A DNA stretch of 46,909 nucleotides from Psychrobacter sp. 4Bb (GTDB lineage: Bacteria > Pseudomonadota > Gammaproteobacteria > Pseudomonadales > Moraxellaceae). The stretch covers positions 1 through 46,909 of the forward strand of contig NZ_PJAS01000067.1 in NCBI RefSeq assembly GCF_002836735.1. Reading direction: 5' to 3'. How positions within the stretch are numbered: position 1 is the first letter of the stretch; the number at the start of each line of letters is the position of its first letter. Both the position numbers and the translations under genes were made by a program. The notes under the pieces were generated by a model. The model saw only the letters and a list, made by a program, of their open reading frames with translations, did not search any database and was not told the origin of the DNA. Shown here piece by piece: positions 25,433 through 34,071 of the stretch.

Positions 25433-27115
25433 ATGAAACTTAATAACTCACCGCTAATGAAAGCTTCGTGGCTTTTCATTGGTGCGCTATTTCTCGTCTT
25501 TATGTTTGTGCCTTTGGGTAAAATGTTGGTGCTGTCATTTAATGTGGCTGATGGATTAGGTCTAAGACATTACGTCGATATCATCAGCAGTAATGACTTC
25601 AGACAAGTGATGTTAAATAGTTTTTTTGTCGCCATTGTTAGTGCGATGAGTGCCACCTTTTTGGCATTTATCCTTGCCTATACGGTGCACTGGACTAACT
25701 TGCCAAAGGGTTTTAAACAAACCATTAAGCTTGCATCACTGTTCCCTATGCTATTGCCAACAGTGACTTATGGATTTGCCATTATTTACACCTTTGGTAA
25801 GCAAGGTCTACTCACTAAGATAATTGGATTTCAGTTGTTTGAAGACATATATGGTTTCTATGGTATGTGGCTTGGCTACACCATCTATACCTTGCCAATA
25901 GCCTTTTTACTGCTTAACAATACCTTTCAATATTTGGATAAGAAGTTTGTGATCGTATCAGAACTGATGGGCGATTCACGTTTACGCCAGATAGATATGA
26001 CGGTCATTCGTCCCTTAATTGGTACGTTTGCAGCCGCTATCATTCAATGCTTCTTTTTGGCCTTTACTGACTTTGGTATTCCAGCCTCTATTGGTGGTCA
26101 GTACAAGGTTATCGCCACTGAGCTTTATACCCAAATACTGGGTGCATCTCCCTCGTTTGAAAAGGGCTCTGTGGTTGCTTTGTTTATGCTAATCCCCTCT
26201 GTTTTGAGCATTCTACTGCTTTGGTATGTGGCTCGATTTAATGTCAGGTATGACTCAGTAGAGCATTTTGACTTGCCTACCTCTAAAGTCAAAGACAGGA
26301 TTCTGGGTGTGTTGTCCAGCGGCATTTTAACTTCACTGCTATTTGTATTTGCTGTGATCTTCATCATTCCATGGATTAAGACATGGCCTTACGAGATGGC
26401 GTTTAGTACAGACGCATTTACTAAGGTGATCGAGTCCTCGAACCTAATGCGAGTGTATAAAAATTCACTTATTGTCGCGACCTTAACGGCTGTTTTTGGC
26501 ACTATTATTACCTATGTTGCCGCGTTGATATACGAGCGTTCAGGGCTATTCAAGATAGGTAAGTTGACGATCGAAAGCTCAGCATTAGTAACCAATACAG
26601 TGCCAGGTATGGTTATTGGTATTGCTTACCTGATGGTTTTTTCAGGGTCATCGATATCGAACACCATCTTCATTATTGTGATTAGCAATATCATTCATTA
26701 CTTCTCGACACCTTATCTCATGAGCAAAAACGCACTATCAAAAATGAACTTAGGCTGGGAGACCACAGCTTCTTTGCTTGGAGACTCATGGCTGCAGTCT
26801 TTACGCCGAATTGTTGTACCCAACTCAATATTTACACTGATCGAAGTGGCCTCGTACTTTTTTATCAGTGCGATGGTTAGCATCAGTGCAGTGATATTTA
26901 TTTCAGGTGCAAAGACGATGGTGCTAACTACAAAGATTGTTGAACTACAGCACTTCGCCCGCTTTGATGAGATCTTTATCTTGTCGCTGATGGTGCTACT
27001 CACAAATATCACGGCATTAATATTTTTCGCAGTAGTTCGATACCTTTATACCAGAAGCATCAACGGCACAACAAAAATAAAAGTGAAAAAAACCACAGTG
27101 ACGACGGTCGCTTAG
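25433..27115 (+). CDS. ABC permease, fused double domain (FbpB/PhnUV type)
   Basis: A 560-residue inner-membrane permease with about twelve segments. Two permease halves are joined in one chain, each with its cytoplasmic EAA-type loop that contacts the ATPase (around ELMGDSRLRQIDMTVIRPLI in the first half and ASLLGDSWLQSLRRIVVPN in the second). Such fused permeases occur in iron(III) and aminoethylphosphonate importers. It follows the ATPase by 56 bp and precedes the binding protein by 77 bp in a single operon. The substrate is inferred from the neighbours. Confidence 0.88.
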   Translation: MKLNNSPLMKASWLFIGALFLVFMFVPLGKMLVLSFNVADGLGLRHYVDIISSNDFRQVMLNSFFVAIVSAMSATFLAFILAYTVHWTNLPKGFKQTIKLASLFPMLLPTVTYGFAIIYTFGKQGLLTKIIGFQLFEDIYGFYGMWLGYTIYTLPIAFLLLNNTFQYLDKKFVIVSELMGDSRLRQIDMTVIRPLIGTFAAAIIQCFFLAFTDFGIPASIGGQYKVIATELYTQILGASPSFEKGSVVALFMLIPSVLSILLLWYVARFNVRYDSVEHFDLPTSKVKDRILGVLSSGILTSLLFVFAVIFIIPWIKTWPYEMAFSTDAFTKVIESSNLMRVYKNSLIVATLTAVFGTIITYVAALIYERSGLFKIGKLTIESSALVTNTVPGMVIGIAYLMVFSGSSISNTIFIIVISNIIHYFSTPYLMSKNALSKMNLGWETTASLLGDSWLQSLRRIVVPNSIFTLIEVASYFFISAMVSISAVIFISGAKTMVLTTKIVELQHFARFDEIFILSLMVLLTNITALIFFAVVRYLYTRSINGTTKIKVKKTTVTTVA

Positions 27116-27192
27116 ATGTTTCAACACAGTTTAGGCATTGATGTTACGAAAACCAATTGAACCGTTAACCAATCAAATAATTAGGAACAACA

Positions 27193-28179
27193 ATGAACTT
27201 ATTCAAAACGATAGTAATGGGATTAACTTGTGGAGTTTTAGTAGCAGGTTGTGGGTCGCAAAGCTCGGACGATACAGCTGGCGAGGAGGTGATTATTTAT
27301 AGTAATGCTGATGAAGAGGCAGTCGAGGTTATCCAAGAGGTGCTTGATGAGGCAGGCTTTGAAGGTCAATACATATTTCAATCATTCGGAACAGGTGAGC
27401 TTGGGGGACGACTATTAGCAGAAGGAAAAAATATTGAAGCTGATATGGTGACAATGAGCTCGTTTTATATCGAAAGTGCTCAAGCAAAGAACCCAATGTT
27501 TAAAGCGTTAGCATTTACAGCAAACCCACAGATTGCGACGCCTAATTACTATGCACCGATTCTCAGCTTTACGGGTGCTATCTTACTCAATACCAAAGAG
27601 ATGGAAGCCAATAATCTTCCAGTACCTACCAGTGCCAAAGACTTAGCGAATCCTATTTATAAAAATCAAATTTCTATGGTTGATCCAAATGGTTCATCAA
27701 CTGGTTGGTTGTTTGTACAAGACATTGCTGCTGAATATGGCACCGATGCTGAAGGTCAACAAATCATGAATGCTATTCGTGAAAACGCAGGACCTAATTT
27801 AGAGCTATCTGGCTCTGGTCCTCTTAAAAAGGTAATGGCAGGTGAGGTGCCTATCGGTTTCGGTCTACGTCATCAGGCAGTCGCTAATAAAGCAAAAGGT
27901 TTACCAATTGATTTTGTGGATCCTAGTGAAGGTAATTACACATTGACTGAATCGGTTGCTGTTATTGATAAAGGAGAGAAAATCAATCCTAAAGCAATGA
28001 AAATGGCTGAGTTAATTGTCACTAAAGCTCGCCCGGGTTTATTAGAGATTTATCCAAATATTGTGTATGACGGTGAGACAGTAGCTGCTGAGAATCAGAT
28101 TGATAATTCTAAGACCTATCCAGAGCCATTAACTGCCGAGCTGTTAGATAAGCACCGTGCTTTTTTCCACGGTGAGTAA
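27193..28179 (+). CDS. Periplasmic binding lipoprotein of the ABC importer
   Basis: A 328-residue solute-binding protein of the iron/aminoethylphosphonate type. The N-terminus has a signal and lipobox LVAGC, so the mature protein is a lipoprotein anchored to the inner membrane. The mature part opens with EVIIYSNADEEAVEVIQEVL, which matches the first strand and helix of this class, and contains DPNGSSTGWLFVQD and SGSGPLKKVMAGEVPIGFGL, regions that line the ligand cleft in relatives. No tyrosine pair typical of ferric-binding FbpA is evident, which favours an organic anion such as an aminophosphonate. Confidence 0.87.
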   Translation: MNLFKTIVMGLTCGVLVAGCGSQSSDDTAGEEVIIYSNADEEAVEVIQEVLDEAGFEGQYIFQSFGTGELGGRLLAEGKNIEADMVTMSSFYIESAQAKNPMFKALAFTANPQIATPNYYAPILSFTGAILLNTKEMEANNLPVPTSAKDLANPIYKNQISMVDPNGSSTGWLFVQDIAAEYGTDAEGQQIMNAIRENAGPNLELSGSGPLKKVMAGEVPIGFGLRHQAVANKAKGLPIDFVDPSEGNYTLTESVAVIDKGEKINPKAMKMAELIVTKARPGLLEIYPNIVYDGETVAAENQIDNSKTYPEPLTAELLDKHRAFFHGE

Positions 28180-28281
28180 TTTTAGTTGAATCAAAATAAT
28201 GCCCACTCATGCTTAGCTATATTAGTTCATAGGTTAAGCAAGTAGAGGGCTAATTAATAAAGATGTATGGGAAGAGCAGAT

Positions 28282-29424
28282 ATGACAATGAGCAAAATAC
28301 TTTCTGATAAAACATACGATGTCGTCGTCGTAGGTGGGGGCATCGTTGGGCTGGCAAGCGCCTACGCCGCCGTTAAAAAGGGGCTGAGTGTTGCAGTTGT
28401 AGAACGCCAATCTCAGAACAAAGATGCTTCTGTCCGTAATTTTGGATTTGTGACCGTTAGTGGTCAGCGTCGAGGTGAGCATTGGCAACGCGCCATGCAC
28501 TCGCGTAATGTTTGGGCCGAGATTGCGCCAAAAGCAGGTATTCAGATAGAGCATATCGGTCTGCATATGTTAATGCAGCGACCTGAAGCGGTAGAAGCGG
28601 CACAAGCTTTTTTAAAGACGGAAATGGGTGAGGGGTGCCGACTACTAACACAGTCTGAAATTAATGAAGCCGCGCCTTATCTGAACAAGGGTGAAGGGGT
28701 GTTATATAGCCCGCATGAGCTTAGAATAGAGTCCAATACTGCAATTGCTAAGCTGGCTCATTGGCTACAAGAGACGCAGAGTGTGGATTTTTACAACCAT
28801 ACTACGGTGACTTCAGTGGAATTACCAAAAGTGCATACCAGTCGTGGTGTACTTAACGCTGAGCACTGTGTGGTCTGCCCCGGAGCAGATTTTACTGGCT
28901 TATATCCAGACGTGTTCGCTAAAACCAAAGCTAAAATGTGCACGCTAAATATGATGCGAGTCATGCCCAAAAAAGCATTTAGATTAAATGCTGCTGTCAT
29001 GTCAGATTTAAGCTTTGCCCGTTATGATGGATTTGCTCAGTTACCTGAAGCTATGGTACTAAAAACCTTACTTGACGATATTCAAAGTGTAGAACGTCAA
29101 GCAGGTGTCCACCTAATTGTGGTTCAGTCTGAAGATGGCTCACTAATCATTGGCGATAGTCATGATTATAGTGATAGAGAACTACCGTTTAGAGACACTC
29201 GAATTGATGATCTAATCATCAATGAATTTAAGCAGGTGATGGATATTGGCGAGATAGATATTACTCAGCACTGGTTGGGTGTATATCCAAGTGGAGATGA
29301 CGTGGTATTTAAGGCATCACCTGAAAAAGGCGTAGTGGTCGGTGCAGTCACCAGTGGTACAGGGGCATCAACAGGTTTCGCATTTGGCGAAGAGTTAATT
29401 GAATTGGTATTGGGATCAAAGTAA
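28282..29424 (+). CDS. FAD-dependent oxidoreductase linked to aminophosphonate degradation
   Basis: About 380 residues, a DAO-type flavoenzyme. The dinucleotide motif VVVVGGGIVGLASAYAAVKKG is at the N-terminus, and VRNFGFVTVSGQ and the late SGDDVVFK...TSGTGASTGFAFGEELIELV close the FAD site. I start at ATG 28282 because GGGAAGAG lies 5 nt upstream; ATG 28267 is in frame but has no site. It matches my recollection of the family (TIGR03364) that neighbours phosphonatase-like hydrolases and is proposed to oxidise the amine of an aminophosphonate, possibly N-methylated or hydroxylated 2-aminoethylphosphonate, to phosphonoacetaldehyde. Its stop overlaps the next start. Confidence 0.85.
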   Translation: MTMSKILSDKTYDVVVVGGGIVGLASAYAAVKKGLSVAVVERQSQNKDASVRNFGFVTVSGQRRGEHWQRAMHSRNVWAEIAPKAGIQIEHIGLHMLMQRPEAVEAAQAFLKTEMGEGCRLLTQSEINEAAPYLNKGEGVLYSPHELRIESNTAIAKLAHWLQETQSVDFYNHTTVTSVELPKVHTSRGVLNAEHCVVCPGADFTGLYPDVFAKTKAKMCTLNMMRVMPKKAFRLNAAVMSDLSFARYDGFAQLPEAMVLKTLLDDIQSVERQAGVHLIVVQSEDGSLIIGDSHDYSDRELPFRDTRIDDLIINEFKQVMDIGEIDITQHWLGVYPSGDDVVFKASPEKGVVVGAVTSGTGASTGFAFGEELIELVLGSK

Positions 29425-30197
29425 TGAATATAGCAAATAATAATATAACAAGCAGCAGCTCGCATCGTGATAGTTTAAATAGTATTAAAAATAAATTTTT
29501 TGACATTAAGCTTTGTGTATTTGATATGGCTGGCACAACAGTAGATGAAGGTAACCTGGTCTATAAAACCGTACGTAATGCTATCAATGAAGTATTGATG
29601 CGTGCTGGCAAGTCAGATAAGCAAGTGAGTCTTGAGTTATGTTTAGAATATGGTGCAGGGAAGGAAAAACGCAACGCCATCCACGATATTTTAAACAGGT
29701 TAGATTTATCTGATGCTGATATTGAATCGTTAACGGATACGGCATTTGCAGCCTTTAAAGTTAATCTTGAAACTGCTTATAGCAAGGACACCTTGTCTGA
29801 GTTTGAAAGCATGTCAGAGTTGTTCGAGCAATTGAAGGCGAGCGGTCGTCATGTGGTGTTAAATACAGGATATGATGCTAAGACTGCTAATAAAATTTTG
29901 ACTATCTTAGGGTGGTCTGTGGGAGAACAAGTAGATGCATTAATAACAGCCGATGATGTAGACAATGGCCGTCCAGGCCCTGATATGATTACTCTTGCGA
30001 TGAAGCAGTTTAATATTGATAACTCACAGCAGGTGTTAAAAGCAGGGGATAGTGGTATCGATATTGAGGAAGGCCAAAATGCAGGGTGTGGGCTGGTTTT
30101 AGGTGTGTTATCTGGTGCGCAAAATGAGCAGCAGCTAGTGAAATATTCACCTGATACGATTTTAGACAAGCTGACTGACTTAAAAGAGCTTATTTAG
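29424..30197 (+). CDS. Phosphonatase-like HAD hydrolase
   Basis: A 257-residue HAD-superfamily enzyme. The nucleophile loop reads FDMAGTTVDEGN (D34), the distinctive phosphonoacetaldehyde-hydrolase form in which the usual second aspartate is alanine. The C-terminal loop KAGDSGIDIEEGQNAG supplies the metal-binding aspartates, and the segment NTGYDAKTANKIL holds the motif II Thr region. It would split phosphonoacetaldehyde or a relative into an aldehyde and phosphate. I assign the phosphonatase-like subgroup rather than PhnX itself, because it is joined to the FAD oxidase instead of an AEP transaminase. Its ATG overlaps the oxidase stop by one base, giving coupled translation. Confidence 0.87.
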   Translation: MNIANNNITSSSSHRDSLNSIKNKFFDIKLCVFDMAGTTVDEGNLVYKTVRNAINEVLMRAGKSDKQVSLELCLEYGAGKEKRNAIHDILNRLDLSDADIESLTDTAFAAFKVNLETAYSKDTLSEFESMSELFEQLKASGRHVVLNTGYDAKTANKILTILGWSVGEQVDALITADDVDNGRPGPDMITLAMKQFNIDNSQQVLKAGDSGIDIEEGQNAGCGLVLGVLSGAQNEQQLVKYSPDTILDKLTDLKELI

Positions 30198-30225
30198 CTT
30201 AAAGCTTCAATATATAAAAAATAGT

Positions 30226-30260
30226 AAAGCCATAAGAGCAATGACTTTTATGGCTTTTTT
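30226..30260 (+). terminator. Terminator of the aminophosphonate operon
   Basis: AAAGCCATAA and TTATGGCTTT form a perfect 10-bp stem with a 12-nt loop, followed by TTTTTT. It lies about 30 bp after the hydrolase. Confidence 0.88.
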
Positions 30261-30592
30261 AATTTGAAGGGTCTATCCTAGATTCTGTGTAACTGCCATT
30301 TAGATTAAAGGCTTACTGATATAGGAATCAAACATAAAGCGCTCTAAAACAGACGTTCAGTCACGGATCGACGCTTGCTAGGCTGCTAAGTACACAACCT
30401 TAAATACAGCCTGTTCAAACGGGGGCAGCTTAGGTTGAATTGCCCTGACTATATCGGAAGGTGATTTACTTCTTTTATCCAAGTTATTTGTCATAAAATT
30501 CGTTATAAGAGCAATCGTATATTTTGAACTTTCCAATACTTTAATAACTGTTCTACATTGACTTCTAATTATATATCGAGATATCATGGTTT
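30261..30592. other. Interval with a possible transposase remnant
   Basis: No confident gene. On the minus strand a 69-codon frame (30378-30587) ends with KLPPFEQAVFKVVYLAA, which recalls the C-terminal region of IS256-type transposases, but the rest does not match and no ribosome binding site is seen. The right end holds the operator of the ArsR-type gene. Confidence 0.3.
30573..30584. promoter_or_regulatory. Palindromic operator before the ArsR-type gene
   Basis: ATATCGAGATAT, with arms ATATC/GATAT and a 2-nt centre, lies 8 bp before the start codon. The identical 12 bp recur before the old-yellow-enzyme gene at 30962, which marks it as the likely binding site of the ArsR-type protein. Confidence 0.65.
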
Positions 30593-30901
30593 ATGAATAT
30601 AGAAAATGTAATATCCGCCCTTAATAATCCCATGCGCCGTCAAATCCTTGCATGGCTAAAAGACAGATCGAATTTTCCAGCCTCATTACCAGAGCACGCT
30701 GATTTAGGCGGTGTGTGTGTGGCATATATCCAAGAAAAAGCAGGATTGTCACAATCAACCATTTCAAATTACATGGGTGTATTAAAAAAAGCAGGATTGG
30801 TCATTGCTGAACGTCATGGACAATGGACATTTTATCAACGTCATGAGGCCAATATAAGAATTTTTCTTAATGAAGTTGAGAAAGAGCTACTAGAAATCTA
30901 G
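30593..30901 (+). CDS. ArsR-type winged-helix regulator
   Basis: A 102-residue regulator. The winged helix runs through NPMRRQILAWLKD, then AGLSQSTISNYMGVLKKAGLVIAERHGQWTFY, the standard ArsR DNA-recognition helix and wing. A cysteine in GGVCVAYIQEKAG sits just before the recognition region. The metal-binding CxC motif of ArsR sensors is absent, so the signal is more likely an electrophile, a thiol oxidant or an organic ligand than arsenic. The gene pairs with an old-yellow-enzyme reductase 97 bp downstream and shares an operator with it, so it probably represses both. Confidence 0.87.
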   Translation: MNIENVISALNNPMRRQILAWLKDRSNFPASLPEHADLGGVCVAYIQEKAGLSQSTISNYMGVLKKAGLVIAERHGQWTFYQRHEANIRIFLNEVEKELLEI

Positions 30902-30961
30902 TAAGCAGCCTTACTAAAATCAGAGGTGTTCTATCTTAAGACAGCGTAGCATTAACATAGA

Positions 30962-30973
30962 ATATCGAGATAT
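30962..30973. promoter_or_regulatory. Palindromic operator before the reductase gene
   Basis: The same ATATCGAGATAT as at 30573, here extended by one more base pair each side (AATATCGAGATATT). It is 25 bp before the reductase start, so bound repressor would block the promoter or start region. Confidence 0.65.
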
Positions 30974-30998
30974 TTCAATATAACGATGGAGCGTATTA

Positions 30999-32225
30999 AT
31001 GAAACAACCAACGACCAAAATTAACTCATCCAACCTAGTAGATACATTAGGTCAGTCACTTCAACTGCCTTGCGGGGTGGTGCTAAAAAACCGAATGGTA
31101 AAGGCTGCAATGTCAGATTCTCTCGGTGATGGGCAAGGTGATGCAACGGATGCTCAATCACGTCTTTATGAGCGTTGGGCGCAAGGCGGCGTAGCATTGT
31201 CATTGATTGGCGAAGTACAAGGTACTCCTCATTATCCTGAGAAGCCTGGCAATTTAGTACTAAACCCAAATTCAGATATCGAGGCATTACAGGATTTGGC
31301 ACGCCGCGGATCTATCAATGGTGCTCATCTTTGGCCGCAGCTTGGACACGCAGGAGCGCTTTCATATTTGCCTATCAGTCAACCTAAAGGCCCTTCTGCC
31401 TTAGATCTTGCAGAGTTAAAATGCAAGGGGATGAGCATAGAAGATATCGAGGCGTTACCAGCTATGTATGCAAACGCAGCCATGATTGCTAAAGATGCAG
31501 GTTTTGGTGGTGTTCAAATACATGCAGGACATGGGTTTCTTCTAAGTCAGTTTTTATCTCCATTGTTCAATCGACGCACCGATGGATACGGTGGATCTAT
31601 AGAAGGAAGATTCCGTGTCGTATATGAGGTAATAGAAGCCGTTAGAGAGGCGGTGGGCGATGCATTCCCCATTGGTATTAAGATAAACTCAACCGATCAA
31701 TTAGAAGGCGGCCTAACAGAAGAGGATGCTATGGGAATGATTGGTATCATTGATCAGACTTCTATCGATCTGATTGATATCAGCGGTGGCACTTATTTTC
31801 CAGGTGCTCCTGCAAGCTCAGACAGCAGCTCTGGTAGTGGGCCTTACTTCATTAGTTTTGCACAACGTGCAAAGCAGATAACCACTATTCCTATTATGGC
31901 GACAGGCGGTTTTAAAACGCGTCAGCAAGCTGTTGATGCTATTGCGAGTGGCGCGGTCGATATGGTCAGTATAGGTCGTGGTATGGCATTAAATCCAAAT
32001 CTAGCCAATGACTGGTTAAATATTGAAGGTGGTGACTCAAAGTTTCCAAGATTCGATACCAACCCTCCAGGCGGCGTCACTGCTTGGTACTCCATGCGAC
32101 TAACAGCATTAGCAGAAGATAATGAGGATGCCTTCGATTTAGATCTAGAATCTGCTATGAGTATTTATGATGCAAGAGATGAGGCTCGTTGCTATGAATG
32201 GCGTCAAGTATTTGGCGATGTTTAA
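30999..32225 (+). CDS. NADH:flavin oxidoreductase, old yellow enzyme family
   Basis: A 408-residue FMN-dependent TIM-barrel reductase. Conserved pieces are NRMVKAAMSDSLGD near the N-terminus, QLGHAG, the active-site block GVQIHAGHGFLLSQFLSPLFNRRTDGYGGS (the paired histidines bind the substrate oxygen), and ATGGF with the phosphate-binding SIGRGMALNP. Such enzymes reduce activated C=C bonds of enones, nitrocompounds or quinones. Its partner repressor and shared operator suggest an electrophile-inducible detoxification pair, the arrangement known for other bacterial OYE genes. The physiological substrate is unknown. Confidence 0.9.
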   Translation: MKQPTTKINSSNLVDTLGQSLQLPCGVVLKNRMVKAAMSDSLGDGQGDATDAQSRLYERWAQGGVALSLIGEVQGTPHYPEKPGNLVLNPNSDIEALQDLARRGSINGAHLWPQLGHAGALSYLPISQPKGPSALDLAELKCKGMSIEDIEALPAMYANAAMIAKDAGFGGVQIHAGHGFLLSQFLSPLFNRRTDGYGGSIEGRFRVVYEVIEAVREAVGDAFPIGIKINSTDQLEGGLTEEDAMGMIGIIDQTSIDLIDISGGTYFPGAPASSDSSSGSGPYFISFAQRAKQITTIPIMATGGFKTRQQAVDAIASGAVDMVSIGRGMALNPNLANDWLNIEGGDSKFPRFDTNPPGGVTAWYSMRLTALAEDNEDAFDLDLESAMSIYDARDEARCYEWRQVFGDV

Positions 32226-32238
32226 GGGATACGTATGA

Positions 32239-32267
32239 CGAACCAGTCAGGCGCTCCTACTGGTTCG
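32239..32267 (+). terminator. Hairpin after the reductase gene
   Basis: CGAACCAGT and ACTGGTTCG are perfect 9-bp arms with an 11-nt loop. The following sequence lacks a T-run, so termination is possible but unproved. Confidence 0.5.
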
Positions 32268-32551
32268 GTTCCCTAGTGAGGACTTGAATCTTCGGCTGTG
32301 TGCCAATGACACCAATAGTTTGGATTATTGAGATAGTAGTGATGTACTTCACAGTATACATAACGTTAATATTTTAAGGTTAAAGAGAGTTACTTTTGAT
32401 TTGATATTCATCATATCCATTTTTGTCACCAAACGTCAGCCCCCAACAGAGACTGACCAAAATAAAAACGTCAGATCCAGTGTTCATGACCTAACGTTTA
32501 AAGTAGGCGAAGAGATGCTGCTGATTGATAATGCGGTTGTGGAATAAGCAT
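32268..32551. other. Spacer with a possible gene tail
   Basis: A plus-strand stretch ending at a TAA at 32545-32547 stays open for 45-50 codons and ends SVHDLTFKVGEEMLLIDNAVVE, which reads like protein. No start codon or ribosome binding site is seen and I do not recognise it. Nothing else found. Confidence 0.25.
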
Positions 32552-32776
32552 TTAGTTCATGTGAGTACCTGTCACGCTTGTTTTTACCTGCATGATTAGT
32601 GACAAGCAATAAAGGATTAGTGCTAAGGCTAAAAAAATAAAAGTCAGAGGTAAAAACAAGCTGTCTTGAAGCACGCCATCAGAAGCAATGCCACCATAAA
32701 ATAAGCTTTCCATCAGCCCAGATATTCCAGCGAGGGCCAGCATAATTGAGCCACTGATAAATAATTTAGATGTCAT
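32552..32776 (-). CDS. Small membrane protein, 74 aa
   Basis: A 74-residue protein with two hydrophobic helices (about 6-28 and 40-64) and a short polar tail. GGAG lies 5 nt before the ATG, which supports translation. No family recognised and no obvious partner: the LysR gene upstream on the same strand is about 230 bp away. A stress-associated or regulatory small membrane protein is possible. Confidence 0.55.
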   Translation of the reverse strand: MTSKLFISGSIMLALAGISGLMESLFYGGIASDGVLQDSLFLPLTFIFLALALILYCLSLIMQVKTSVTGTHMN

Positions 32777-33009
32777 GAAAGCTCCATAGGCTGATATTTA
32801 AGAATAATAAGTCATTTTAAATTTAGAAGCATTCATCAAGTCATGAGCGCCTAGGCATGTATCGTATATGAAATAATATGCGGATTGGACGGTCTCCTAT
32901 TTTTTCATAAACTATTCATACTCGGTCTTTAAGAACATCAACCTTCATGAAAGTACATCTAGCAGTCGTTGACTATAAAAATCTGTGCGATCAAGCTGTA
33001 GACCCAAAC

Positions 33010-33903
33010 TCAAATCGCTATCATGTGCTCTACCAGAAAATCTAAAAAAACGCGCGTTTTTGGTGAGACCATATCTCGCTTTAAATAAATAGCGTAAGTA
33101 GCACTAAGTTCTTCATAGGGACTAAAAATATGATCTGGCATGACTTGAACCAATGACCCGTTCGCCAATTCACTTTTAACAGCCCACAATGGGATTAGCG
33201 TCAGACCTGTATGATTCAATACCAGCTGCTTCTGACCATTCACGGAGTTCACTGAAACCTGACTATTAATCATCAACTTTTCACTATCCTCTGCAATCAA
33301 AAACCACTCTTTCCAACCGTTATAACCATATCGGATACATTGGTGATTAGCTAGATCGTCAATGCTACAAGGCGTGCCATTATTTTTTAAATATTGGGGG
33401 CTTGCACACAGTAGAAAATCATTAAATACCAAGCGTCGGGCAACCATGGTCGAATCAGATAAGCGTCCACTTCGAATAGCCACGTCAATATTTTCTTCTA
33501 TGAGATCTACAACCCGCTCTGTTAACTCAATTTTTATATCAATATCTGGATATAACGACATAAATTTCGGTATTAACGGCAATACCATGCTTTCACCAAA
33601 ACCGACTGTCATGCTGATTTTAAGCTTACCCTGTGGCGTTATTTGTAAGTCATTAACGGCTCTTTTGGCATTATCAAACTCTGACACAATTCGCTGAGAG
33701 TATTCATAATATTTGTGCCCCGCTTCAGTCAAACTGGTGTTTCTGGTCGTTTTATTGAGTAGACGTACCCCCAACTCTTTTTCAAGCACTGCTAACTGCC
33801 GTGAAATGGAAGACGGCTGTACATCAAAGAGGCGGCTGGCTTCTGAAATGCTACCGGTTTCGACAACACTATTGAAATATGCCAATCGATTTATTGAGCT
33901 CAT
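33010..33903 (-). CDS. LysR-family regulator (AaeR/DsdC-like type) next to a quinone-oxidoreductase gene
   Basis: A 297-residue LysR regulator. The start at 33903 has AAGGAG six bases upstream and gives MSSINRLAYFNSVVETGSIS, the normal beginning; the open frame would add 72 codons running back into the divergent gene. The helix-turn-helix continues SEASRLFDVQPSSISRQLAVLEKELG, and the C-terminal ligand domain is complete. It faces the zinc-independent dehydrogenase across 168 bp. LysR genes in this position usually activate the neighbouring oxidoreductase in response to an aromatic or quinone compound. Confidence 0.92.
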   Translation of the reverse strand: MSSINRLAYFNSVVETGSISEASRLFDVQPSSISRQLAVLEKELGVRLLNKTTRNTSLTEAGHKYYEYSQRIVSEFDNAKRAVNDLQITPQGKLKISMTVGFGESMVLPLIPKFMSLYPDIDIKIELTERVVDLIEENIDVAIRSGRLSDSTMVARRLVFNDFLLCASPQYLKNNGTPCSIDDLANHQCIRYGYNGWKEWFLIAEDSEKLMINSQVSVNSVNGQKQLVLNHTGLTLIPLWAVKSELANGSLVQVMPDHIFSPYEELSATYAIYLKRDMVSPKTRVFLDFLVEHMIAI

Positions 33904-34071
33904 CGCCACTCCTTTATTAAGTTGATAGGTATTCCATTTAACTGTAACCATGGCTTGCTCAAAAAGCAAAAGTAATTTGTTTACTAGGTAATGGTTTGCT
34001 GGATTAGCAACGTCTAAACTGATTGTCCTGAAACAAACAATAAGACATCCACACCAGTAAAGGGTAATAAC

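Noticed and set aside
28153..28174. Terminator CACCGTG/CACGGTG at the end of the binding-protein gene
   Set aside because: It lies inside the coding sequence and has no following T-run.
32402..32547. Short open frame with protein-like tail before the small membrane protein gene
   Set aside because: No start or ribosome binding site; kept only as a note in the spacer entry.
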